Below are positions 1 through 6,516 of a stretch of 6,516 nt of DNA, in pieces (the stretch's first letter is position 1; each line of letters starts with the position of its first letter). The stretch comes from an uncultured bacterium. GTDB taxonomy: Bacteria; Bacteroidota; Bacteroidia; Chitinophagales; Chitinophagaceae. Under the pieces are notes generated by a model. The model searched no databases, was not told where the DNA came from, and was given only the letters and a program-made list of their open reading frames with translations. The position numbers and the translations under genes are program-made. The stretch covers positions 1-6,516 of the forward strand of contig CAJBPC010000122.1 in NCBI GenBank assembly GCA_903957405.1, given 5' to 3'.

Positions 1-308
1 GGCTGGAATTCAAAGGGGACCAATACAACTCGATCCTCCAACAGACGATATGGGAACCCCAATATACAGTGGACCTATTCGCAGGATACTCCTGGAAGTT
101 GCCAGATAAACTCGAGATAAACCGAAAGAGCACTTTCCTGGTCTTCAACCTGGGAATCAACAACCTGCTCGACAACAGGAAGATCATCACCGGTGGCTTC
201 GAGCAGCTGCGGTTCGACTTCGCGGATAAGAACCCCGACAAATTCCCGCCACGCATCTTCTACGGCTACGGTCTGAACCTGTTTGCCAGCGCAACCCTTC
301 GATTCTAA
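1..308 (+). CDS. TonB-dependent outer-membrane receptor, C-terminal end (partial)
   Basis: The reading frame is open from the first bases of the window (codons from base 3) to the TAA at 306-308, giving about 102 residues of a longer protein that begins upstream. The segment reads as the last strands of an outer-membrane beta-barrel: alternating hydrophobic/polar stretches, the motif LGINNLLDNRKI (the NNLLD type typical near the end of TonB-dependent receptors), and a final strand ending in Leu-Arg-Phe with the terminal Phe recognised by the BAM machinery. The stretch GGFEQLRFDF followed by FPPRIFYGYG resembles Bacteroidota receptors with a carboxypeptidase-like regulatory N-terminus that lie next to DUF5689 lipoproteins. 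The substrate cannot be read from this end. A GTG at 69 is only an internal Val codon, not a start. The next gene begins 30 bp later on the same strand, suggesting an operon and a receptor-lipoprotein pair. Confidence 0.88.
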   Translation, partial: LEFKGDQYNSILQQTIWEPQYTVDLFAGYSWKLPDKLEINRKSTFLVFNLGINNLLDNRKIITGGFEQLRFDFADKNPDKFPPRIFYGYGLNLFASATLRF

Positions 309-338
309 CCAACAACTTTGACGAACAAACCAAACGAT

Positions 339-2447
339 ATGAGACAAATCATCCATACACTGAACATCCTGTTCACACTGGCCATCACCTCAATGCTCTT
401 CAACTCCTGCAAGAAGGAGTTCGACGCCCCTCCACCGCCGGCCGACCCGAACTTAACGGTGACGCATACCATAAAACAGCTGAAGGCGCTGCATGCGAAT
501 TCCGGTACGATAGATGTCATCAACACCGACATGGTGGTCGCGGGAGTGGTCGTCGCCAATGACAAAAGCGGGAACCTTTACAAGGAGATCTACATCCAGG
601 ACGGCACTTCCGGCATCAGCGTACAATTGGATGTGGCAGGTCTGCACAACTCCTACCCTATCGGCCGAAAGGTGTTCATCAAATGCAAAGGCCTCGCCCT
701 GAGCGATTATAACCGGCTCACACAGCTGGGGATAAAAGCCACCGTCAATAATGCCCCATCCCTACAGGCGATCGCATCGAACCTCATCAGTCAGTTCGTA
801 GTGGGCGGCTCACTCAACAATCCCGTCACACCCAAAGTGGTCACATTGAACCAGCTGGGCACCCTTATGTCGGATGATATGATCGGATCACTCATACAAT
901 TGAACAACTATGAGTTTGTGCCAGCGGATACGAGCAAGACATTTTCGGACACCTCCGCCTACAAGAACGCACAGAATCTGACCGTCAGGAACTGCCAGGC
1001 GAACTCTTCCATCATCATCCGCACAAGCGGATATGCTGATTTCGCAGGGATCAACGTCCCCAATGGTAATGGCACGCTCACAGCGGTTTACACCGTCTTT
1101 GGCAGTACCAGGCAACTGCTCGTTCGCGACACGAGTGATGTGAAATTCTACACCCCCCGTTGTGGACAAGGTGCCACCACGGTCATCAACATCTCAGATC
1201 TCAGGGCGCTCTACAACGGCACCAGCATTGCAGTACCGGATGGCAAAAGGATCACGGGCATCGTCATCAGCGACAGGCTTACGAATAATTTAAACAGCCA
1301 GAACATTGTGCTGCAGCAAGGAAACAACCTGAGCGGTATTCAAGTGCGTTTCGAAGCCCCGCACAGCTTCAGCCTCGGCGACTCCATCGACATAAACGTA
1401 TCACTGCAGGAACTGTCGGAGTTCAACCAAACGATGCAGGTGAACAATATCCCCCTCGCCTATGCCATCGTCAAAGCAACCGGAAAAAGTATCACTCCGA
1501 GGATTGCCACATTGGCTGAGATCAACACCAACTTCGAAGCGTGGGAGTCAACACTGGTAAAAACCGGTCCCGCAACTATGAGTGGCGGTACAAGCGGTAC
1601 ATATGCAGGCAATATCACCATGAACGACGGAGCAAGCCTAGTCTTGTACACGGCAACTGCTGCAAGCTTCGCGGGACAGTCATTCCCTCCTAACGTGGCA
1701 TCCGTAACAGGCTACCTGCTCCAATTCAACACCGTCAGGGAAATGTCGATCCGAAACCCCGGCGGCACACTCAATGATATCGTATCTGCAGGCGGTGCCA
1801 GCGGATCAGGACTGGAACTCACCACATCCCCCTATTCGCAGAACTTCAACAGCATCGCATCGGGCCTCCCGAAAGGTATCTTCGTTAAGATCGGCGCAAC
1901 GGCATCGATAGCCGGCACAGGTGATATGCCCGTATATGGAACGAGCCTCGCCACTGGTACACTCTGGAACCAGACAAGCGCAGGCCTGAAGAACTTCGCT
2001 TCCGCAACGGGACTCATCGCCACCAGCGATGCAGCAGCACAAAATGCCGCCACGAATCGCGCATTGGGCATCCGCCAAACAAGCTCCACAGGCTACGACC
2101 CGGGATCGTCCTTTCTTCTTAAAATTGATAATACAATCGGAAAAAGCAACCTCCAACTGGGATTCCTGCTCCAGTCCCTTGACAACAGTATCGGTAGGAC
2201 CACCATTTGGAAAGTGCAGTACGGGATCGGAGACAACCCTTCAAGTTTCACCGATGCCACCACAAATCCGGCGACACTGACCACGGCAAACGTTTTCGGT
2301 GCAACTGCGGTATCCGTGAATTTCGGCAGTGCACTCAATAACATCGGACAAACCGTCTGGATAAGGATCGTGACGCTTTCCGCCACTACAGGCACCGGCA
2401 GCAGGGCCTCCACTTCCATCGATGACTTGAACATCAGCTGGAACTGA
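339..2447 (+). CDS. DUF5689-type surface lipoprotein with tandem modules
   Basis: A 702-residue lipoprotein, probably exported to the cell surface as partner of the upstream receptor. I chose ATG 339 over the in-frame TTG at 318 because it places a classic signal peptide at the N-terminus: MRQ, a hydrophobic stretch, then Cys24 in LFNSC. After the Cys comes KKEFD, a charged run like the Bacteroidota lipoprotein surface-export signal, then a Pro-rich linker (APPPPADP). Residues about 45-280 match my memory of DUF5689 (IKQLKAL, the VVAGVVVAND strand, YIQDGTSGISVQL, then TPKVVTL at 164). Residues about 285-485 repeat this layout (ISDLRAL at 285, ITGIVISD, LSGIQVRF, TPRIATL at 386), so the module seems duplicated. 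Residues about 492-702 begin SPYSQNFNSI and end SIDDLNISWN, a beta-rich domain of the kind found in Bacteroidota surface adhesins. No catalytic motif is seen; a binding or capture role is inferred. An intrinsic terminator lies 27 bp downstream. Confidence 0.85.
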   Translation: MRQIIHTLNILFTLAITSMLFNSCKKEFDAPPPPADPNLTVTHTIKQLKALHANSGTIDVINTDMVVAGVVVANDKSGNLYKEIYIQDGTSGISVQLDVAGLHNSYPIGRKVFIKCKGLALSDYNRLTQLGIKATVNNAPSLQAIASNLISQFVVGGSLNNPVTPKVVTLNQLGTLMSDDMIGSLIQLNNYEFVPADTSKTFSDTSAYKNAQNLTVRNCQANSSIIIRTSGYADFAGINVPNGNGTLTAVYTVFGSTRQLLVRDTSDVKFYTPRCGQGATTVINISDLRALYNGTSIAVPDGKRITGIVISDRLTNNLNSQNIVLQQGNNLSGIQVRFEAPHSFSLGDSIDINVSLQELSEFNQTMQVNNIPLAYAIVKATGKSITPRIATLAEINTNFEAWESTLVKTGPATMSGGTSGTYAGNITMNDGASLVLYTATAASFAGQSFPPNVASVTGYLLQFNTVREMSIRNPGGTLNDIVSAGGASGSGLELTTSPYSQNFNSIASGLPKGIFVKIGATASIAGTGDMPVYGTSLATGTLWNQTSAGLKNFASATGLIATSDAAAQNAATNRALGIRQTSSTGYDPGSSFLLKIDNTIGKSNLQLGFLLQSLDNSIGRTTIWKVQYGIGDNPSSFTDATTNPATLTTANVFGATAVSVNFGSALNNIGQTVWIRIVTLSATTGTGSRASTSIDDLNISWN

Positions 2448-2474
2448 CAGGTCAGACGATACATATTCCCGCTC

Positions 2475-2514
2475 AAAGGCGCAGTATGAAAATGCATCCT
2501 GCGCCTTTTTTTTT
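2475..2514 (+). terminator. Rho-independent terminator after the receptor-lipoprotein operon
   Basis: A perfect 10-bp stem, AAAGGCGCAG (2475-2484) with CTGCGCCTTT (2499-2508), encloses a 14-base loop that can pair three more bases (ATG 2486-2488 with CAT 2495-2497). It runs into nine consecutive T (2506-2514). It starts 27 bp after the lipoprotein stop, so it closes that transcription unit. Read on the minus strand, the stem is followed by only three T, so it is unlikely to work well for the convergent gene. Confidence 0.93.
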
Positions 2515-2521
2515 GACCCGA

Positions 2522-2692
2522 ATGAATGACGAAACCAGTAAAAAAAATCCATCGACGCAACACAAAATCGACACCATCCTGAAAGAAGATATCAGGCAAT
2601 ACCCGCAGATCATAAATCAACAAAGGGCATCTGATGGATCATCAACATCCAATTACGATATGCTGGTGGAGTGTCAATTTAAAATACCCTGA
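2522..2692 (+). CDS. Doubtful small ORF, 56 aa, unknown
   Basis: An ATG at 2522, just after the terminator T-run, opens a 56-residue frame ending TGA at 2690-2692. The product is hydrophilic, with many Asn/Gln/Ser residues and a central segment KIDTILKEDIRQYPQI that could be helical. There is no signal peptide, membrane segment or recognised motif. No promoter or ribosome site is evident, and it lies downstream of a strong terminator. It may be a chance frame or a remnant. It is listed only because nothing else explains this stretch. Confidence 0.15.
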   Translation: MNDETSKKNPSTQHKIDTILKEDIRQYPQIINQQRASDGSSTSNYDMLVECQFKIP

Positions 2693-2810
2693 CCCTGACC
2701 GTTAGTCTTTCTGAAAAGCAATGGAAGGTACACCCACAAAGCTTTCCGTTTCGGAGTTCATCGGTCGATCAAAGACATGCAACCATGGGAAAAAGACAGC
2801 AGCGTCGCTA

Positions 2811-3040
2811 TTTGATCAAGGTATGCTTCGTCCGGAAAGAAGGCGTTGAAAGTTCAAGAACGTAAATTCCAGAAGGCAGATCCTGCATCGGGATGCGAAT
2901 CAATTCACCGTTCAGCCATAACTGCCGATCGAGTGCATATACCTGCATACCCGAAGAATTGTAGATCCTCATCCGCATGGAACGATGCGTCGTGCGCGTC
3001 GATACAAGAAGATCGCGAACGACAGGATTCGGCCAGGCTT
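2811..3040 (-). other. T9SS type A C-terminal sorting domain
   Basis: The last ~75 residues of the EEP protein, in the second frame. They show the usual order: AWPNPV opening, a strand with LLVSTR, RMRIYNSSGMQVYAL, an IPMQDLPSGIYVLEL segment and a Lys-rich end (TKHTLIK). In Bacteroidota this domain directs export through the type IX system and is removed at the surface. With the lesion unrepaired, ribosomes stop before reaching it, so the truncated product would lack both the sorting signal and half the catalytic residues. Confidence 0.88.
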
Positions 3041-3520
3041 GCACGCCTGCGGCAAAAATCGGAATCGATGGCAGCCCCGTGACGATGGTGCCGTTAAAAT
3101 CATAACGCGTCAAGACAGGATAATGATCCGATGTATTATGAGCAGTAACGTAATCCGGAATCTGAGTGACGACATCTGTCACGACCTTCGGTGAGCTTTT
3201 AATGAAAACGGGCGTCACCTCGTTTGAAATGACATGATTGTCGATCACATTCGGATAGTTGATCATACTGCTCTGACCAGCGATGCCAAGTGACATTGTG
3301 ACGGACTTGTAGTGGTCTGCATCCGTGCTGTCCATCACGATCGGATTGTAGGAACTCACACTCGCACCGGGATAGATGCTGTTGTGCAGTGCATCGTTGA
3401 AATCTCCGATGATGAGCGTATTTGCAGAACCGTAGTATATGTCCAGCGTATCCTTCAGCTCCTGTGAACCTACAAGCCGCTTTAGGTAATCGCTTTCGGT
3501 GCTGCCGGCTTTTGCATGGA

Positions 3521-3535
3521 TCAGATGACATTCAT
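3521..3535 (-). other. Frameshift site within the EEP gene
   Basis: On the minus strand the first frame reads Met-Asn-Val-Ile-stop, while the second frame across the same bases reads His-Leu-Ile-His-Ala-Lys. Reusing or restoring one C at 3527 gives Met-Asn-Val-His-Leu-Ile-His-Ala-Lys, the NVHLxA signature expected at this point in the EEP fold. The simplest lesion is loss of one C from a CC pair (GTC-CAT read as GTCAT). No slippery heptamer is present. Confidence 0.85.
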
Positions 3536-4024
3536 CTGCTTGCTGACACCTTCCATGGTCGCTGTCGCCGAAAGCATGAACGGGAACCTCCCTGACGCCC
3601 AGTTCGTGTTCGCTGTTGCGCTATTGCGCATCATTCCCCGGGTGCTGATATTCGAAAAGACCGATTTCCGGTAGATGAATGCCAGCTTCTGACCATTCAG
3701 CCACGCATTCCCTGAGGGCTGCGTGGCCTGCGTGCAGAACGGAGAGATGACATATCCGAATTCGGCATTTCCAAGCTGATCGACCACCCGCCTCATGCGC
3801 AGCGTATCCACCACTTCTACAAGCCCGTAAAGGTCTGCATTCATCCACTTGAGGACCTTAACTACATTGGCCTCCTGCAGGCTCTTGTTCGTCGGACCGT
3901 TCGATGTCGAACCGAACCACTCAATGTTCCAACTCACCACATCCAATGTGGTATCCGTACTTTGAGCGAAACTGTCCCCTATAAAAAACATGGATATGAG
4001 GAGACAAACATTTATTGCGCGCAT

Positions 4025-4171
4025 CTTTCCGGGATTTTGACTGCGAAGATATCGATAACTTGCCACGATGCATGGCAAACAGGCATTCACTCCTCGCCAT
4101 AAAAGATAGACCATTTACTTCTGTTGAAACTGAGAAAACACTATGTTGCATCGTATCATACAATACATGCG
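4025..4171. promoter_or_regulatory. Divergent intergenic region, promoters not resolved
   Basis: The 147 bp between the start of the minus-strand EEP gene and the plus-strand fusion gene must hold promoters for both unless transcription enters from further away. No clear Bacteroidota promoter (TAnnTTTG with an upstream TTTG) is present on either strand. Near matches on the plus strand are TATGTTGC at 4142-4149, about 23 bp before the ATG, and TAACTTGC at 4056-4063 with TTTG at 4036-4039. A small dyad GTATCATAC sits at 4153-4161, flanked by CATCG (4149-4153) and CGATG (4170-4174), the latter including the start codon. All are weak. Confidence 0.3.
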
Positions 4172-6516
4172 ATGAAATATCCCACAAGCCTCCTCGTCCT
4201 GATTTGTCTGCTCCCAGTCTTGTTGCATGCACAGTCATCCCGCATCTACTCCCATTCACACAACGACTACGAACAACGGGAACCGTTCCAGCATGCATTT
4301 AGGAAGGGATTCTCCTCCATCGAAGCGGATGTTTACCTGCTAAATGGAAAACTGCTCGTGGCACATGACTTGAAAGATATTGCGAAAGAACGCTCCCTGG
4401 AAAATCTATACCTCCGGCCATTGAAAAAAGCCATTGCGGAAAAAAAAGCGGAATCCGGAAGACCCTCGGATTCAAAACTGCAATTGCTGATCGATATAAA
4501 ATCCGAGGCCACCGGCACACTTGACGCATTGGTCAAGCTGCTGAAGCGATATCCGACCGTCACATCCGCCCCGAACATCACCTTCACGATCAGCGGCAAC
4601 AGACCTTCTCCCGATAAATATGATCGATACCCTTCATTCATATCCTTCGATGGGAGGCCGGGTACGGTTTATGATGCCGCTGCAGGGAAAAAAGTCTCCC
4701 TGATCAGCGACTCCTACGCAAACTATCTAATGCCCGGCAACTTCCGGTTCGACAGCATCAAGGCAATGAAAGCGATCACTGCCGCTCATGAGGCGGGAAA
4801 ACCATTCCGATTCTGGGGCAACCCGGATAACCCCGCGGCCTGGCGGAAACTTGCGCAACTGGGTGTGGATTACATCAATACAGACAAGATTGATGAACTG
4901 GCCGAATTCCTTATCGGCTTCGGCTCAGAAGCATTTGAACAGAGACTGTTGCGCTCAACCCTGCATGACTCCATCACGATCATGCCCTACAACAGGGTGA
5001 TACGCAGCGCAGGAAAAGTGATCCGCTTCGGGAACCCTTCACTGGAGAACCATGCACTCGACATCACCCGGCTTGAAGGCACCGATCTCGTCGTCGTCGA
5101 GGACCGGTACGGAATACTCGTCATCGATACGGAAGGAAAGATCATCGACAGATTCACATTCGCAGATGTCAAAGAATATGGCGGCATCGTGAGCACCTAT
5201 TCCGGTATCGAGACCTTCACCCAAGGTGGCAAGACATGGATCGTTTGGTCTGCAGCGGGCGGCATGAATGCCTATCTGATGTCTGCGCATTGGGACGGAA
5301 AGATCAGGGATGTGACGGGCATGAAGATCGACAGAAAGGCGCCTGCCCGCAATGCGATTCCCAACGACATTGCGGTTGACAAAGGAACGGACCCGCATAT
5401 TTATGCAGTACTCAACGGCAATGATGAGCTGATAAAGATCCGCTGGAGCGACAGACAGATCTTATGGAGGGCCGCTACCGGCGTGGCGCCTTATGGCATA
5501 ACCCTCGCCAACAACAAGGTCTATGTGACCAACTGGGCCGGCCCGCAGGCCATCGACAGCACGAAGGAAAGGGCCGGAACACCCTGGGGACTGGCCTATA
5601 CCGACCCGGTGACAGGTGCCACGGCATATGGTAGCATATCCGTGTTGGATCCTGTCAACGGTAAACTCCTGAAAGAAATACCCGCAGGACTGCATCCGAA
5701 TGCGATCATCCCTTCAAAAGACGGACGTCATGTTTACGTGAGCAACGGGAACAGCGACGACATAACGGTCATCAATACCCGAAACGATCAGGTGACGGAG
5801 ACGATCGCTGTCGGTCTATTCGGCACCGGGCAAGGCAAAGGAGGAAGCACCCCCAACGGACTGTCAATAGACCCGTCAGGACAACTGCTGTTTGTATCCA
5901 ACGGAATGGATAACGCCTTGGCCATCGTACAGCTTGGAGCAAAATCCTCGACAGGCGGGAAAGGTGCGACCATGATCAAAGGATATGTCCCTACCGAAGC
6001 ATACCCCGCAGGAAGTCTGGTCATAAAAGACAAGATCATCGTCGCGAACCTCGAAGCGGAAGGAGTCAATGTGGTCAATACGGCGAAGAAAGCCAGGGGC
6101 ATCCACTATCAGCTGGCCTCGGTGAGCATCATCCGACTGCCGGATGAAAAAACCCTGGGAAGGATGACGGAAGATGCATTTCGGAACGCACTGCAACACA
6201 GACTCTCCACCTCGATGCTGGCGCCAAGAAAAAACATGAGACCCGTCCCCGTGCCGGAACGGATCGGGGAACCTTCCGTTTTCAAACATGTTGTTTACAT
6301 CATCAAAGAAAATAAAACCTATGACCAGGTCTTTGGAGACATGTCCAAAGGCCGAGGCGACAGCAGCCTATGCGTCTTCGGCGCACGAATCACCCCAAAC
6401 ACACATGCCCTGGCAGCACAATACGGGTGGATGGATAACTATTACGCCTCCGGGAAATCGAGCGCCGAAGGACACCAGTGGAGCAACGCCGCAATCGTAT
6501 CCGACTACGTGGAAAA
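4172..6516 (+). CDS. Fused PI-PLC/GDPD-like phosphodiesterase, YncE propeller and alkaline phosphatase-family protein (partial)
   Basis: The frame is open from ATG 4172 to the window edge: 781 full codons, 3' end missing. Residues 1-20 are a signal peptide (LLHA then Gln21) with no lipobox, so the protein is periplasmic or secreted. Residues about 24-248 resemble the PI-PLC/GDPD-like phosphodiesterase family of Bacteroidota: HSHNDY (28-33), EADVYL (Glu51, Asp53), LLVAHDL (His65), LLIDIKSE and a closing VDYINTDKIDEL. After a linker of about 20 residues, MPYNRVIRSAGK (271-282) and NHALD open a YncE-type beta-propeller (about 271-690) with YVTN-like blades such as HVYVSNGNSDDITVINT and LLFVSNGMDNALAIV. 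At 703 begins the alkaline phosphatase/phosphoesterase domain: VFKHVVYIIKENKTYDQVFG (Glu713, Asn714 probable metal ligands), then WMDNYYASGKSSAEGHQWS (753-771). Propeller plus phosphatase is a known bifunctional pairing; the phosphodiesterase in front is unusual to me. Together they could cut phosphodiesters and release phosphate (inference). Confidence 0.88.
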   Translation, partial: MKYPTSLLVLICLLPVLLHAQSSRIYSHSHNDYEQREPFQHAFRKGFSSIEADVYLLNGKLLVAHDLKDIAKERSLENLYLRPLKKAIAEKKAESGRPSDSKLQLLIDIKSEATGTLDALVKLLKRYPTVTSAPNITFTISGNRPSPDKYDRYPSFISFDGRPGTVYDAAAGKKVSLISDSYANYLMPGNFRFDSIKAMKAITAAHEAGKPFRFWGNPDNPAAWRKLAQLGVDYINTDKIDELAEFLIGFGSEAFEQRLLRSTLHDSITIMPYNRVIRSAGKVIRFGNPSLENHALDITRLEGTDLVVVEDRYGILVIDTEGKIIDRFTFADVKEYGGIVSTYSGIETFTQGGKTWIVWSAAGGMNAYLMSAHWDGKIRDVTGMKIDRKAPARNAIPNDIAVDKGTDPHIYAVLNGNDELIKIRWSDRQILWRAATGVAPYGITLANNKVYVTNWAGPQAIDSTKERAGTPWGLAYTDPVTGATAYGSISVLDPVNGKLLKEIPAGLHPNAIIPSKDGRHVYVSNGNSDDITVINTRNDQVTETIAVGLFGTGQGKGGSTPNGLSIDPSGQLLFVSNGMDNALAIVQLGAKSSTGGKGATMIKGYVPTEAYPAGSLVIKDKIIVANLEAEGVNVVNTAKKARGIHYQLASVSIIRLPDEKTLGRMTEDAFRNALQHRLSTSMLAPRKNMRPVPVPERIGEPSVFKHVVYIIKENKTYDQVFGDMSKGRGDSSLCVFGARITPNTHALAAQYGWMDNYYASGKSSAEGHQWSNAAIVSDYVE

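Larger units (their letters stand above)
2448..2807. other. Convergent intergenic region
   Basis: A 360-bp gap between two genes that point towards each other. It contains the terminator at 2475-2514, an eight-A run at 2540-2547, a doubtful small ORF at 2522-2692, and a short tandem of CCCTGA (about 2687-2699). I find no strong terminator for the minus-strand gene ending at 2808. The best candidate is a weak, imperfect hairpin pairing GAAAAGC with GCTTTC (about 2712-2747). No tRNA, IS end or other conserved element was recognised. Confidence 0.6.
2808..4024 (-). pseudogene. Secreted EEP-family nuclease/phosphatase with T9SS sorting domain, frameshifted
   Basis: The gene reads leftwards from ATG at 4024-4022 to TAG at 2810-2808. 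It starts with a signal peptide (hydrophobic CLLISMFFIG, likely cut after Ala20 in DSFA). As read, frame one stops at 3523-3521 (after MNVI); the rest of the protein lies in another frame, down to 2808. Adding one base near 3527 gives 405 residues with every metal-dependent endonuclease/exonuclease/phosphatase motif: WNIEWFG (Asn33, Glu35), GLVEVVD (Glu70), NVHL (His167), GDFND (207-211), VIDNHVIS (about 260-267) and SDHYPV (299-304). From about residue 330 to the end lies a T9SS type A sorting domain: WPNP, a VYALD strand, LPSGIYVLEL and a closing Lys. The enzyme would be secreted and act on phosphodiesters, probably nucleic acid; the exact substrate is unknown. ATG 4024 is preferred over in-frame 4114 because it puts the signal peptide first. 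A true mutation or a sequence error both fit. Confidence 0.85.

Noticed and set aside
318..338. TTG at 318 as the start of the lipoprotein gene
   Set aside because: It would add seven hydrophilic residues ahead of a canonical lipoprotein signal peptide that begins properly at ATG 339.
2093..2623. 176-residue minus-strand frame opposite the end of the lipoprotein gene
   Set aside because: It lies antisense to a well-supported coding region, runs through the terminator hairpin, and its translation shows no coherent domain or signal.
2687..2699. CCCTGA short tandem as a possible repeat array or attachment site
   Set aside because: Only about two full copies of six bases, with no flanking structure or mobile gene nearby. 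This is consistent with chance.
3199..3531. 110-residue minus-strand frame across the EEP gene
   Set aside because: It is the third frame over a stretch where the second frame carries GDFND and other EEP motifs. Its Arg/His/Cys-rich composition is typical of a shadow frame.
3521..3535. Programmed -1 ribosomal frameshifting in the EEP gene
   Set aside because: The overlap has no X-XXY-YYZ slippery heptamer and no evident downstream stem. A single lost base explains the data more simply.
4015..4302. 95-residue plus-strand frame spanning the divergent gap
   Set aside because: It overlaps the starts of two well-supported genes in other frames and has no recognisable motif. The signal peptide and HSHNDY motif lie in the frame starting at 4172.
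5039..6289. Several minus-strand frames of 77-137 residues opposite the fusion gene
   Set aside because: All are antisense to the continuous propeller/phosphatase frame and show no domain features.

Overview
The window looks like a chromosomal segment of a Bacteroidota bacterium, most likely from the Chitinophagia/Sphingobacteriia side. The evidence is a TonB-dependent receptor ending in a terminal Phe barrel strand, a DUF5689-type lipoprotein with a charged export signal after the lipid Cys, a type IX secretion (T9SS) sorting domain on a secreted enzyme, and starts without Shine-Dalgarno sequences. No RNA genes, CRISPR arrays, insertion sequences or phage genes were seen.

Layout, left to right: (1) 1-308 (+), the last ~102 residues of a TonB-dependent receptor. 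(2) 339-2447 (+), a 702-aa surface lipoprotein that appears to carry two tandem DUF5689-like modules and a C-terminal beta-rich domain; it sits 30 bp after the receptor and is probably co-transcribed. A strong intrinsic terminator follows at 2475-2514. (3) 2448-2807, a convergent intergenic region with the terminator and one doubtful small ORF. (4) 4024-2808 (-), a secreted endonuclease/exonuclease/phosphatase (EEP) family enzyme with a T9SS sorting domain. It is split by a frameshift near 3527, and restoring one base gives a 405-aa protein with all family motifs. (5) 4025-4171, a short divergent intergenic region. (6) 4172 to the window end (+), an open-ended gene of at least 781 codons. It joins, in one polypeptide, a signal peptide, a PI-PLC/GDPD-like phosphodiesterase domain, a YncE-type beta-propeller and the start of an alkaline-phosphatase/phosphoesterase domain.

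Taken together, the genes suggest a cell-surface and periplasmic locus for breaking down phosphodiesters (extracellular nucleic acid, phospholipid headgroups, glycerophosphodiesters) and recovering phosphate or nucleosides, with the receptor and lipoprotein as the probable outer-membrane capture and import pair. The enzyme families are recognised from motifs; the joint pathway is inference. The two most interesting points are the three-part phosphodiesterase/propeller/phosphatase fusion and the one-base lesion in the secreted nuclease-like gene.
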